This document shows positions 33,507 through 45,467 of a stretch of 64,000 nt of DNA, in pieces. The stretch lies in the NCBI GenBank assembly GCA_013146195.2, contig CM028382.1, positions 59,100,734 through 59,164,733 on the forward strand, given 5' to 3'. Source of the DNA: Codonopsis lanceolata (Eukaryota > Streptophyta > Magnoliopsida > Asterales > Campanulaceae). Under the pieces are notes generated by a model, which had not been told where the DNA came from, did no database searches, and saw nothing but the letters and a program-made list of their open reading frames with translations. Position 1 is the first letter of the stretch. Each line of letters starts with the position of its first letter. The position numbers were made by a program, and so were the translations under genes.

Positions 33507-34217
33507 TTTCAGTGCGGGCCTTCTCATTTTCACATTTTCGCGGGTCCTCTCATTCGGCGAAGTTTACAACCTCCGTACTTGTCCCAAGATGCGTTGATAG
33601 TAAGTGGATCCGGTGAGGACGGTGGTTGTAAGGATAGGGAAAGAGTCTTTGGAGCGGATTATTAGCTCGAGTCGATGCAGTGCACTTCCTTCGGAGGGAG
33701 GGTCTAGAGGGCCATTATGCTGTTACTTTGATGCTCAGCCGCTGCCGGATACTGATGGTTTCCATTATGGTGGATTCTTTATATATGGGCGAGCGGGTGA
33801 ACCGTCATCATCAGTCCGTTCTAGTAGCTCTAGTGGCGCCTCCTCGGCCTCCTTTCTGGGTGATAGAGCCCGATCGATCGCCCAAGTATCGAGGCGAAAT
33901 ACCTCATGCGGCGACAAATTATCCAATGATGGAGTATGAGGATTTCACGAGATTAGTCTTTGCATCCCCTTTTCCCGCTCTGCCGTGCCAGGCGGCATTC
34001 TGATGCTTCTGTCAGGCCAGGGCCGTCTACTTCATCTCTCGACGAGAACCTGATGTTTACGGAGCCTGATGATGTCTTCTCTAACTTCCAGTATCAGTGG
34101 GGCGGTGGTATGGTAGAGCAGGTTCTTCCTGATGTAGAGATTCTAGAGGAGCGTCGTGTCCCGGAGCAGGCTCGTTCGGTAGACACATCCACCTTTATTG
34201 TCTCTCTTCTATTTTTT

Positions 34218-34219
<2 letters not shown>

Positions 34220-34273
<54 letters not shown>
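34220..34273. repeat. (AT)n array in PMD intron 3
   Basis: About 26 AT units between the inferred donor at 34179 and acceptor ending 34359. Confidence 0.93.
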
Positions 34274-34281
<8 letters not shown>

Positions 34282-34476
34282 TATACATGTGCACACTTAT
34301 TTTTTATTTTTTATTTTTTTAAAATTTTTTTTAGACTAACATATTTCTTTTTTTTGTAGGTGAACGTGTCCACTTATAAGAAGCTGCTGCGGGGCTTTTT
34401 CAGTATCAGCAAGCTTTATCAGAAACTTGCTGATGAATTTTCTTGCAGGGGAAGCAGCACAGTGCGGTGGCCCAGA

Positions 34477-34502
34477 CGATGATGATGATGATGATGATGA
34501 TA
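34477..34502. repeat. (GAT)n in PMD exon 4
   Basis: Eight GAT/ATG units that would encode an Asp or Met run depending on frame. Confidence 0.9.
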
Positions 34503-34663
34503 TCGGGTCGAGCCGCGGCCGGGGCAGAGGTCGGGGATATAGAATCGATGGCACAGCAGGTCCCAGGGTCATGGGTGGTGGCCTTAACAGGAGTCAGTCG
34601 TCCCGAGCACATTAACTTTAGATTCATGCGAATATTAGTATCTTTTCTCTCTTTTTTTTGTTA

Positions 34664-34668
<5 letters not shown>

Positions 34669-34722
<54 letters not shown>
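34669..34722. repeat. (AT)n plus T tract after PMD exon 4
   Basis: About 27 AT units followed by a 20-base T run (34723-34741). It may lie in a further intron. Confidence 0.93.
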
Positions 34723-34739
<17 letters not shown>

Positions 34740-34741
34740 TT

Positions 34742-35543
34742 GCTGCATGACATTATGGTATAATGTAATATAAATGTATGTGATGCAATATATTACACAT
34801 GCAAAATTAAATTCACACATAAAATAAAGTTATACCAGACATCTAAAAGGTAACGACACGCTGTATTTTAAGAAAGGGATTTTATGATAATACACCTTTG
34901 GATCGGAGTGGGCTTTTCAGGTGATATCAGAACAGGAAAATGGCTGCATCCCTTATTATTTCGGTGCCCTATGGCTATTGAGCCCGTGCTCGTAGCCACC
35001 TTTCATAGCCTCTCTTTCTTTCTCGCGATCAGACACAAGAGCAGTGGACGGTCGGGACTGAAATATCAGGATATCAGGCAGCACAACTATTCCAGGATAA
35101 TGGGGATGCTGATGACGGAGACGAGGACACTTCTGGGGCTCTCATATTGGTGAGACTAGGGCTTCTTCCGCGCCCCACAGAAGGAGTATATGGGTCCGGC
35201 TTGGCGGACACCGTAGACATTGATAGACCGCTCTGGGGCTAAAGCTGCAAGAAAAGGAATTGTTTCTGGGGCAACAAAGGGTGTACAGGCAGTATATATA
35301 GATATGTACATTGCAATCAATGTATAATACAGATGTCTTAGTAAATATTCCTAAGTTGCACCTTAGGACCTGTAAAATTATATTTTAGTGTTTTAATATG
35401 AGCTTTCGTCGTGGTTTTTCTCTTCTGTCAGTCAAGCCTCTGATATACTGAAGACTGGAAGTAGCATGCTGGAGGCTTCAAATAATTCCTTCCCTCTCCT
35501 TTTTATCTCCTTTATGATAATAATAAATTTTTTTATTCATATT
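34742..35543. other. Ogre 3' internal region, possible further PMD exon remnants
   Basis: A plus-strand acceptor-like GGGCTTTTCAG at about 34910-34920 precedes less AT-rich sequence to about 35290, which could hold last PMD exons, but no conserved motif is seen. The remainder is non-coding. Confidence 0.35.
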
Positions 35544-35690
35544 TTTTTTGTGCTCTAATTTTTGCCTAGGCTGCCCTTTCGAGTTTTCAACCTAGCGAGC
35601 CCTTATTTATCCTTTTCATTATATATATTTTTTGTGCCCTAACTTTTTCCTAGGCCGCCCTTTCGGGTTTTCAGCCTAGCGAGCTGGAGA
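35544..35690 (-). repeat. Tandem duplication, 84-bp unit, just past Ogre pol
   Basis: Units start at about 35544 and 35628. Both contain TTTTTTGTG, CCTAGG, GCCCTTTCG(A/G)GTTTTCA and CCTAGCGAGC. One diverged copy is at 11837-11900, which ties that region to the Ogre family. Confidence 0.82.
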
Positions 35691-36840
35691 GGGAAGTATT
35701 TGCTGGATAGAATGGCTCAGGCATAGTACCTTTTGAGTTTGTGGAGGTTGAAGAGCCGGACAAATCTTCCCCATCCTGATTTGTAAGAAGCACGGCACCT
35801 CTTGATCGGATCTCCTTAACGATGTATGGTCCCATCCAGGGAGACTTCCATTTTCCCCTAGTATCAACATAACTAGGGGGTTTCTCTCGAAGCACGAGGT
35901 CTCCAACTTGGATATCGCGGCCTTTGACTTTTTTATTGAAAGCTCGGGCGATGCGCCTTTGATATGCCCTGGTATGCTCCAAGGCTAACAGGCGTCGTTC
36001 ATCAATTAGGGCCAATTCTTCGTATCACCCTTTGATCCAATCAACTTCTGCTATATCAGCTTCCATCATCACTCTTAATGATGGAATTTCCACTTTTACT
36101 GGTAGTACCGCTTCCATACCATATGCCAATGAGTAAGGGGTAGCCCTAGTGGGTGTGCGGACTGAAGTACGGTAGCCCTAGAGGGCTAGTGGCAATTTTT
36201 CTGGCCAGTCTCTTCCTGTGTCAGCCATTTTTCTGATGATGTTCTCGAGAGTTTTGTTGGCTGTTTCAACGGCACCATTAGCTTGTGGCTGGTAGGGGGA
36301 GGATTTGTGTCTTTGGATCTTGAACTCATCCAGCAGACGATTCACGTCCCCTTCGAAATGAGAGCCGTTGTCGGAGATTATCTCAAAAGGTACCCCATAA
36401 CGATATATAATATTGGCCCGGATAAATTCGGACACCTTTCGGGCATTCAGGATTTTGTAGGAAGAGGCTTCCACCCACTTTGTAAAGTAATCGAAGACTA
36501 CCAGGATGTATTCATGGCCATTGGATCCCTTCGGGTGAATTTGACCTATGACGTCGATACCCCATGTTGAGAAAGGCCAGGGGGCTGTGGAGTTGTATAG
36601 GACGTATGGGGGCACATGCTGTAGATTGGCAAAGCGTTGACATTTGTTGCAATGTCGCACCCACCGGATACAATCAGTTTCGAGCGTACTCCAATAGTAC
36701 CCATGTCGGATGACTTTCTTGGATAACATATGGCCATTCATGTGGGGCCCACAGGTACCACCATGTAGTTGATCCATAATTTGCTCAGCTTTGGCCTGAT
36801 TGACACATAGTAAATTGAAGCCTTGATAGTGTCTCTTATA
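35671..36840 (-). pseudogene. Ogre integrase (broken)
   Basis: Integrase inserts the element DNA into the host genome. The region encodes a zinc-binding part (HGGTCGPH, then RHCNKCQ), the catalytic core with the three acidic residues (GIDVIGQ, SDNGSHF and NGAVETANK) and a C-terminal part with VGDLVLRE and WMGPYIVKEI. All three catalytic residues are kept. Two in-frame stops break it: TAG at 36178-36180 where the family has Trp (LPLALWGYR), and TGA at 36025-36027 where it has Trp (GWYEEL). Both are single G-to-A changes of TGG. The end of pol is at 35671. Next to it upstream is the second RNase H. Confidence 0.88.
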
Positions 36841-36957
36841 CAGGCTGCCACCGCTGAGTACGAATTGGGAGGCCCACCTTCGCAGGGAGACTCTTCCCTT
36901 TTTGTCTAAGCCAGGAGGATAAAGACCTTTCTGGAGCAGATTTGAGATGTCATCATA

Positions 36958-37475
36958 CTAGGGCTCGTGATCTGCTTCAAGGGCTGCATTGATTTTGAAA
37001 CAGTATGCCGAAGTGACCTTCTTCCCGACTATAAATGGCTGAACTTTAGTTTCTGCGGGAATCTTGACTAGGGATGCCAGAGTGGTCAGGGCATCAGCGA
37101 ATTGATTCCTATCTCGTGACAGATAATGAAACGAGATAGAACCAATTCGGGCGGCGACTGTTGTTAACTTGGCATGATAGAGCTGCAACCGAGGATCATG
37201 GGTCTTCCATCTTCCTTCGACTTGATTTATGATTAGGGCAGAGTCGCCATAGACTTCGAGATCTCTAGCCCCCCTTGGAGAGCTTCTTCTAAGCCAGCAA
37301 TACAGGCTTCATATTCCTCCGTATTATTTGAACATTCGAACTCCAACCTTATAGCCAGCGGAGTATGAGAGTCAGCCGGATCGATTAACAAGATTCCTAT
37401 GCCAAAGCCTCTTTTGTTTGCGGCTCCGTCAAAGAACATTTGCCAACAGGTGTCATGGTCAGTGATTTCCAGGAC
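36958..37475 (-). pseudogene. Ogre second (archaeal-type) RNase H
   Basis: This extra RNase H between the first RNase H and integrase is a mark of the Tat lineage. Visible motifs are FFDGAANKRGFGIGI (first Asp), NNTEEYEACIAGL (Glu), VYGDSALI (Asp) and RNQFADAL (last Asp), so all four catalytic positions remain. A one-base change in a G6 run near 37268-37273 shifts the frame, and a TAG at 36958-36960 replaces a Trp at the end (DHEPWY-type motif). A TAA at 37479-37481 separates it from the first RNase H. Confidence 0.85.
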
Positions 37476-37478
37476 ACC

Positions 37479-37995
37479 TTAATCCGGGAAACCAGGCTCA
37501 GTTGTATCTTCGGCCTTTAAAGGTAGATCGGTTAAGTGGTCTGCAATGACGCTCCCTTTGATAGACTTAAGAGTGACATAATTTATGTCAAACTCATTAA
37601 GAAGAAAGGACCACTTGGCCAGTCGGCTGGACAGTGATGGCTTACCGAAGATGTACTTGATAGGGTCCATCCTGGATATGAGTTTGATGGACCTTCCTTG
37701 GAGATAGGTTTTGAGCCTCTGAGTGGCCCAGACTAGGCCGGTGCAGCTTTTTTCCATCGTTGAATAATTTAGCTCGCTTCCTTGTAGCTTCCTACTTATG
37801 AAATATATGACATTTTCAATGTAGGAATCTTCTTTCTCTTGGGCGAGCATAGCCCCTACTGACGTGTCTGTGACGGTTAAGTATATGAGGAGAGGTTTAT
37901 GTGTATGGGATGGAGCTAGCACAGGGGGATTGGTAAGGTAGTCTTTTATTTTCTCGAAGGCTAGCTGACACTTTGCGTCCCAGACTTGGTCGGTA
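37479..37995 (-). pseudogene. Ogre RNase H linked to RT
   Basis: The usual Ty3/gypsy RNase H that follows RT: LLIYLTVTDTSVGAMLAQE, VIYFISRKLQGSELNYSTMEK and LVWATQRLKTYL. The first Asp of the family motif is kept as TDTS. It is joined to RT through a frameshift in a T7 run near 37998. Confidence 0.85.
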
Positions 37996-39339
37996 TTCTT
38001 TTTTTAGGAGTTTAAAGAGGGGCTCACATGTAGTGGTCAGCTGTCTGATGAAACGACTGATGTACTGCAACCGACCTAGGAAGCCTTTGACTTCGGTTGG
38101 AGTTTTTGGCTATGGCATTTCTAGGATGGCTCTGACCTTTGCTGGCTCGATCTCGATTCCTTGCTCAGTTACTAAGAATCCCAGGACTTTGCCTTTGGTA
38201 ACCCCAAATGTGCGTTTGGTGGGGTTAAGCTTCATCTGCTGCTTCCTTAGTCTTTCGAAGAAATTCCGAAGATCTTTAATGTGAGCACCGTTGGCGTCAC
38301 TGGAATGCACGATCATATCATCAACATAGACCTCCATCTCTTTATGGATCATGTCATGGAAGAGGGTGGTGGCGGCCCTCTAGTAAGTAGCTCTGGCATT
38401 CTTTAATCTGAATGGCATGATAGTGTAACAATAGGTCCCCCAGGGAGTAGTGAATGAGGTCTTCTCCTGGTCTTCTGCTGCCATTTTGGTTTGGTTGTAG
38501 CCCAGCATGCTGTCGACGAAGGATCGGACTTTGTGAGCTGCGACGGCATCTACGACAATATCAATGTTGGGCAGGGGGAAGTCATCTTTGGGCGACGCTT
38601 TGTTGAAGTCGCAAGTTTACAGTATTCTCGACTTTCCGTTGGGCTTGGGAGCGGTCACTATATTGGACAGCCAGGTCGGGTATTCAACTACCCGAATGAA
38701 GTTGACGCGCAGCTGTTTCATGATTTCTTCTTTGACTTGTAGTGACCATTCTGGCTTAATGCATCAGAGCTTCTATTTGACTGGGCGAGCATCCGGATAT
38801 GTGGGAATCCGGTGCTCGACTATAGCTGGATCCAGGCCGGGCATATCTTCGTAGGACCAGGCGAAAATCTCTACGAACTCTTTGAGGAGATCGATGAGTG
38901 CTATTCTTTCTGGACCTTGGAGGTAGCTGTCGATTCTGATTTCTTTGACTTCATTGTCCAGCCCCAGGTTGATAGTAGACAAGTCTTCAGTAGCTGCTGA
39001 TGAATTACTCTGTTCCTGGTACTCAACTGACTTTGTAAGCTCGAGTAGATAATTTTTATCTTTTAGGTCCATTTTATTAAATGACTCATTATCATAATTA
39101 TTATCATTTAATGCGTCTTTTAAAGTAGGTGCAACTAAGGAATAAGCAAAGACATTTATATTATTATTAAAAGCATACTGTACAAAGGTTATTACATTGT
39201 TAAGGACCTGGGGTTTGAGGTCATCAACTATAGGTAACGGATTGGTAGATGACCAATCCCTAAAGCTAAGGAAAGGAGTGGGGATAGTGTATCCAAAACG
39301 GTCTACCAGGTCTGCGGGCGTCAGGAGTGGACCGGTCAT
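37996..39339 (-). pseudogene. Ogre reverse transcriptase (broken)
   Basis: Copies the element RNA into DNA. In order: EIFAWSYEDMPGLDP, HRIPTYPDARPVK, KPEWSLQVKEEI, WLSNIVTAPKPNGK, then the catalytic YVDD inside MEVYVDDMIVHS (about 38320), KLNPTKRTFGV and VKGFLGRLQYISRFI. In-frame stops are at 38773-38775 (Gln expected), 38764-38766 (Arg expected), 38380-38382 (Gln expected) and 38110-38112. Upstream, the part starting TGPLLTPADLVDRFGYTIPT has no protease signature. Confidence 0.87.
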
Positions 39340-39354
39340 GGTGTGCCAATTCTA

Positions 39355-39651
39355 CAGAGGCTTATTAGAAATAGACTCGAACTCAGCAGGGAGCTTTTCA
39401 TAATCAGTGCCTTCACCCATCATACCCAGGAAGCTGTCCCCCAAATTTTCATTAGAAACTTCCTGGTTTAGAACTTTAAGCATCATGGTTTTCAAATCTT
39501 CGATGTCAGCCTCCATTTTAGCGGACGGGAAAGTTGGGTTTTGGTATATGTTGGTAGGATTAGGGAAGGCTGGGTTGTTTCCTAGCTATGGTATCTAGTA
39601 AGGACTTTGGGCAGGATAAGGATTTTGGGCAGGATATGGATTTTGGGTAGG
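39355..39651 (-). pseudogene. Ogre gag, second piece
   Basis: Continues the NPYPAQ-type repeat of the gag piece at 57724-58361 once the copia element and one ATGGG copy are removed. Then comes LGNNPAFPNPTNIYQNPTF, an acidic part and a TAG at 39352-39354 (Gln expected) before the RT region. No capsid fold, no CCHC knuckle and no protease DTG/DSG motif are seen between here and RT. Confidence 0.65.
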
Positions 39652-39656
39652 ATGGG
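39652..39656. other. Left target duplication of the copia element (ATGGG)
   Basis: ATGGG directly before the TGTTG LTR start. The same five bases follow the other LTR at 57719-57723. Confidence 0.92.
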
Positions 39657-40930
39657 TGTTGATTCTTATGTTAAATTTATATCTGATCAGTACATTACAT
39701 TAGTTTTATACTTCAGTGGCTAATCGGGTTGCGTATCAATTAGCGTGGCAACTGTGTATAGAACTTTGCCTTGTATAGTTTTTGTAGGACTTTTCAGGTT
39801 CAACGGAAGACTCCTTCTCGCCTTCACCTAAGACCACGCTCAAAGCTTAAGATCGGTAGACCTCGTGTCCGGTGATGCGCTTCAACGTGTCCTCTCCAGC
39901 AAAAAGCTAGCTGGATTAATTCAAACTTATTCCCATATATTATTTGAATTAATCCAAGTCATTCCCTGACATGTCAAGCCGCCGAAAGCAACTTTCCGAA
40001 AAGCAGGAATACTTTTCGTCCTGAACAGTGAAAGCGTAGTGTGCATCGCTCCCTACTTTTCGCTACATCTCTCGATCCGACACCAAATCGCCCACCTTTT
40101 GAAGATCTCAGAAATGATTATCTGCTCTAGATAACTGGGAAGACGAAAATCCTTGACTGACAGCCCCATGCATTTAATGCATTTATGAATAGAGCTGTTG
40201 AAGTCTTCGTCCTCTCCAACGGACTCTTTTGAAATGCACCTGCTATTAATATTGCCATTGAAGACTGAAACAGGGACAACTGTACAGAATCAATCGAACA
40301 CTTAAGAATTGCTCTGAAACTTCATAACTCCAAGTCTTTCAGCTCAGTGCATTCAATAGATCCTTAACAGATCTAGAAGTCCTCGTCGACAACAAGAAGC
40401 TGCTCATCAACATTTATTGCTTTATTCTTCTTGTTGTTAACTTCCATTAACTATACTTCTGCACGAATTAAATATCTTGTTTTTACAGATATTTAATTCC
40501 CTAGACCCAAACACAAGTCAATATTTTGTACACGATCCATTAGGAATATTCTTTGTAATTGATCTAAGTGGAAAACATAGTGCACAATTTAAATCCAAGG
40601 TTGACTGCCTTGGTGGTGGACGTAACACTCATTATAGTGTGAACCATCACAAAATACTTGTGTTATTTCCTACTGTCTGTCTATTACTTGAACTACTTAG
40701 TTTCATTGTTTATATTATCCATTTCAGCAGAACTTAAGTAATATGTAAAAGGTCTACCGGTAGTCCTTATCGGCAGACCTGGAACAATTTTCTTGAAGGT
40801 CTTCCGCTACTTGATTCTTTTCATAGATTGCAAGTAACTTTCAAGGAACTTACTTAAAAGTTTTTAAAGTGTAAATAAGCTATTCAACCCCCCCCCTTCT
40901 AGCTTATTATTGTGCTCATTGGGACCCATA
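39657..40930 (+). mobile_element. Copia 5' LTR (1274 bp)
   Basis: Starts TGTTGATTC and ends GGGACCCATA (CA changed to TA). It matches the 3' LTR (1259 bp) with small indels, for example near 39870 and 40020-40070. Contains the conserved TTGGTGGTGGACGTAACAC block near 40609. Confidence 0.95.
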
Positions 40931-40932
40931 AT

Positions 40933-40945
40933 TGGTATCAGAGCC
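40933..40945 (+). other. Copia primer-binding site
   Basis: TGGTATCAGAGCC, complementary to the 3' end of initiator methionine tRNA, two bases after the LTR. Used to prime first-strand synthesis in copia elements. Confidence 0.93.
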
Positions 40946-40999
40946 ATACTCTTCGAAAACAAGTTTTTCCAAGATTAAACTCTTAAGAGATACGACATA

Positions 41000-42552
41000 A
41001 TGGCACAAACACATTATATGCTGCCTACATCTAATGCTAACCACGTCCCAATATTGGACGAAGGTCATTTTGATGTATGGAAGGATAAAGTAATGAGATT
41101 CATGAACTCTATTGACAACGGGTTATGGAAATGTGTCACCGCAGTCAACATGTACCAATGAAGGCCAATCTTCTAGCCTCCATCGCGGGAACCCCGCGAG
41201 AAGTTCCTAAAGAAGAATCGAATGAACAGAGGACGATAGAAAGGGGTAGAACTTGACAAAGAAAGCAATCAATATAATCACCAGACTCTCTAGACACAAG
41301 CACCTACCGGCAAGTGATTCGATGTACAAGCGAAAAGAGATGTGGGAAGCTCTTGTGGAATACTTGGAAGGAGACCAAGACACAAAGACAACATAAAATA
41401 TACATACATCCATCCAGCCGGTTTGATTCTTTCAAAAAGGATCCTAAGGAAACCCTGAGACAAGCATACGATCGATTCAGTGAGGTAATAAATAGTTGCT
41501 TTTCTCTCGGTAAAACGTATGACAAAAAGGAAATGAATATGAGGTTTCTAGGCTCTCTAGGTAGCCTATGGCATGTGAAGACCACGGCTATGAAAGAATC
41601 TAAGAACTTAAACGAGATGACTCTTCGTAGTCTCTACGCAAGTTTAAAGGTTTATGAACTTGAAGTTAATCAAGCTCTAGAGCAAGACAAACAGTTGAGC
41701 GTGTCTTTGCCAGCCATGGTCCAAGAAGAAATCATTGTTGAAAACAAACCTTCTACTTCTTCCAGTGAAAATGATTTTTTATCTGATGAACAATTTGCTA
41801 TGTTTGTTAAACGTTTTCAAAAATTTGCAAAATATGGAAGGAAGAACACTCACCAACAACCTTTCAGGAAGATTGGTGAAAGCTCATCTAAGGAAGAGCT
41901 TGTGTGTTATAACTGTAGAAAACCTGGTCACTTTGCCTCAAAATGTCCTAAGCCAAAATTTGAAGCATACCGAAAACCCTCTTTTAGAAAATTTCAAAAA
42001 CAAAAGGGTATGTTGGCTGAAGACATAGAAGATAAACAGGTTGCTACATGGTTTGAGACTGATTCAGAAGAGGAGGAAGAGGATTGTGAGCAAGCTAACA
42101 TATGCTTAATAGCTCATGATTCATGTCCTACCTATGACTCTGAAAATGAAGTTGTAGTTTCACCAAGTCCCTTGGACAAAAATGAAACCAACAGTGATAG
42201 CTTCAGTAAGGAAGAACTTCTCAAGGATAATCAAGATATGCTTGAAGAATTTAATTCCTTTAGAGTAGCCTATGTTAAACTGGCCAAGAACTGTGAGAAA
42301 CTTACAGCTGAGAAATCTTTGATGGCAGCTGAGATTCAAACTCTCAATAGCTGTCAACAAGAGAGTATCAAACTGAAGGAAGAAAACAAATTTCTTCATG
42401 ACAAAATTGACTGTCTGACTGAGCACATCAAAGGACTTGATCGAGAGAAAATTGCCTTGCAAAAGACAATTGACTCCTGGAATAGCTCCAAGGATGCATT
42501 TGAAGAAATCCTTACAAGCCAAAAATCTAGCAATGATAAAACAGGCATATGA
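41000..42552 (+). pseudogene. Copia gag (broken)
   Basis: The structural protein that forms the particle. It starts at ATG 41000 (MAQTHYMLPTSNANHVPILD, then FDVWKDKVMRFM), meets a TGA at 41159-41161 and shifts frame before 41314. The main open part keeps DPKETLRQAYDRFSEVINS, MRFLGSL and a CCHC knuckle (CYNCRKPGHFASKC, about 41905-41946). It ends in an acidic stretch (DSEEEEEDCEQ) and a heptad-rich coiled coil (about 42190-42540), as in SIRE-type gag. Two stops lie soon after 42552. Confidence 0.9.
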
Positions 42553-43299
42553 TATTCAGATGTGTCTCTTCCGACAATCTCTTCAGTCAAAGAGAAAGGT
42601 GAATCCTCCGAAACTGCTAATGATATATCTTTCTCTAAATAGAAATTTGGAAATATAGGGAAATAAGGCCTTGGTTACTCAAGTGTCCCTTACGTTTACC
42701 CTAAAGCTCAAAAAGGAAAAGCCAAAATGAATGATTCAAATGAGAAACCTGAGAAGGTAACGGTAGAGAAAGTGAAGTCTACCGGCAACGACTATGCCAA
42801 GGCAAAGTCTGGCCGACGGTAGACCTACTAAACCTCTAGGTAACTATCAAGTTTGTCTATGAAACAGGAAAAGCTGCTTTACTTGTTGAAGGTAAACTTA
42901 AAGGTATTCTACCGAATCCTCCTGAAAAGGTTTTCAACAGAAAAGCTAAAGCTAAGTCTGTTGGTAACCTACCTAGGAAGATTCGAAAGATACCAATTAA
43001 GTCTACCATCAACAAACAAGCTGAAACAAAAATGGATGTCAAGAAAAGGAATAAACATAAGTACTCTTCAGTTGAAGACTCTAACAGTTCTCTATGGACT
43101 TTCCATTTATGTCATTCTTGCCATTGCTTAGGCCATCGGCACCGAATGCTGCTAAGGTTCACCCAAGATCGAGAGACCTAGTTCTCTCAAGGTCAAGCAG
43201 GTATGGATTGCAAAAGGTTGCTAATCCTTAGGACCCAAAAGAAAATAAAGGGTACCTTGTTTGCTTTAACTTATTTTCAGGAATGCTTCATGGCTATAG

Positions 43300-45293
43300 A
43301 ATCAGAAAACAAAGACATTTGGTACCTAGATAGTGGTTGTTCAAGACACATGATGGGAACGTAAGTCTTCTTACGATATATATGAAGCAAAAGGACCTAC
43401 GGTTATTTTCGGAGACAATGCAAGAGGAAAGACAATTGGATATGGCTCAATTACTAGAGGAAGTCTCTCCATCAACAAAGTTTCTCTAGTAAGTGGTTTA
43501 AAGCACAATCTTACGAGCATATCACAGTGCGACAAAGGACTTCTATGCCAATTCAATTCAAACCGGTGCCTCATCAAAGACGGTGAATCGTGCTCTACAA
43601 TCGACCAGGCAATAGACAAGGAAACGTCTATGTCGTGGACTTAAATCTTCTAGGGAGATTCTCAAACCGTGTCTAGTAGCCAACAATGTTCGTGACAACA
43701 AATGGCTATGGCACAAGCGTCTCGATCACCTCAACTTCAAGCACCTCTCCAAGCTCTCCAAAAATGGGCTTGTCAAAGGTCTACCTACGGTGTCCGCCGA
43801 TCATGACGAAGTTGTAAAGCTTGTCAATTAGGAAAACTTTCCAAGTCTTCCTTCAAAAGAAAGTCTGTATTGTCAACAAACGACCTCTTCAACTTCGCAT
43901 ATGGATCTCTTGGGACCTATTACAACACCAAGATTTCAGGAGACAAGTACACACTTGTAGTAGTTGATGACTACCCTAGATTCACTTGGATTGAAACTAT
44001 GACATCTAAAGATGAAACGTATGATCTAGTCAGCACTTTTTAGAAGACTTCAAACTCAAAAGCTTGAAGACATTTGTGACATAGGATCGGACAACGGCAC
44101 CGAATTCAAAAACAATGGCGTAGAAAAGTGCGATGACCATGGGATCGGCCACAACTTCTCTCCGCCGGTACTACTCCTCAACAAAATGGTGTAGGCCGAG
44201 CGGAAGAACGAACACGATTGAAGCGGCTAGAACAATCTTTGGCGAAGCTAAACTTCCGAAGTATTTCGGGCGTATCAACACTGCTTGTTTTACAGAATAG
44301 ATCCACGTAAACAAGGTTCATAATAAAACTCCATATGAAATATGGAGAGGAAGATCCCCAAACATAGGATTTCTTAAAATCTTTGGTCATAAATGTTTTG
44401 TTCTTTATAACGGAAAAGAATATAGAGGAAAATTTGATGCAAAATCGATTTAAGGAATTTTTCTAAAGGGTATTCCAAACATTCAAAAGCATTTCGCATT
44501 TTCGGTAAATCTAACTTAAAAATCTTAGAATCATGCATGTTTCTTTTGATGAATATGACTTGTTAGAGCCTAGAATGGCTCCGAAGCGTTGCTAATGATT
44601 CGATAATGATGAGACAGTACAAATACAACATCTACTTCCAATCCTTATCGAAAACAAAGAATGAACCCACCAATCTTGGTAACCCTTCACCGGTAGATGA
44701 GACCTCTACCGATACCGATAACAACTCATCTGTTGACCTGAACCCATCTCTTACATTTTACCCCAAGCACCTTTTAGATCTCTCATCCTTCTTGTTCACG
44801 AGAAAATGAAAGTTTTGAAGACTCTATTTCTTTCGAACTGATTTTGGTGAATCCCTTCTCAACCAACTCAGAATTCTTAAGGGAAGAATCCACCAGAAGT
44901 GATCTTCCTCCAACTATTATTGAAGCAAGAGATCATCCCATTTCTCAAATCATTGGTGATCTCAACTCAGGAGTTCGTACGAGAAATAAGGTTCGAGAAG
45001 AAACTTTGTTTGCTTATGCATTTGTATCGGAACTCGAACCAAAGAAGATTGATGAAGCTATCGAAGATCATAACTGGATTGAAGCTATGCAAGAAGAGTT
45101 GAACCAGTTTGAAAGATGTAAGGTGTGGAGCTTAGTTCAAAGACCGACTGATCATCCAGTCGTCGGCACCAAGTGGGTTTTCAGAAATAAAAGAGATGAA
45201 GATGGAAATGTCACCAGAAACAAAGCTAGAATGGTTGCTCAGGGCTACCGACAGGAAGAAGGAATAGACTTTGATGAAACTTTTGCTCCAGTT
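43300..45293 (+). pseudogene. Copia protease, integrase and RT start (broken)
   Basis: Protease is marked by WYLDSGCSRHMMG (about 43320-43360). The integrase N-terminal part has WLWHKRLDHLNFKHLSKLSK (43708-43767), and the core has MDLLGP (about 43902), VVVDDYPRFTW and IGSDNGTEFKNN (about 44083-44118), then a broken TPQQNGV/ERKN site near 44170-44205. From 44844 an intact stretch begins RT: LFAYAFVSELEPKKIDEA, WIEAMQEELNQFE, VVGTKWVFRNK and GIDFDETFAPV, where the LINE interrupts it at 45293. Many frameshifts and stops between 42660 and 44840 remove function. Confidence 0.85.
45280..45293. other. Left target duplication of the inner LINE (imperfect)
   Basis: CTTTTGCTCCAGTT here against CTATTGATCCTGTT at 51347-51360: 11 of 14 bases agree. 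Length and place suit an L1-type target duplication that has since mutated. Confidence 0.7.
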
Positions 45294-45467
45294 TTTTTTT
45301 TTTTTGGCAAAGCAGGGCGGCACCTGCGGATTATATAAAAGGAGAAAAGGATACAAACGAGAGGGGGACAACCAGCCTTACCCAAATACGGGGGGACAAA
45401 GGAGCCTGACCTCTTAAACCAGAAACAAACTAAAACACCTAACAAATAGAAAAGATCACAAGCTACA

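Noticed and set aside
40477..40737. 86-codon frame in the copia 5' LTR, also at 57263-57523 and as a diverged 82-codon frame at 13848
   Set aside because: It lies wholly within the LTR, has no known domain, and the best-conserved part is a nucleotide block also found in other copia LTRs; better explained as conserved non-coding LTR sequence.
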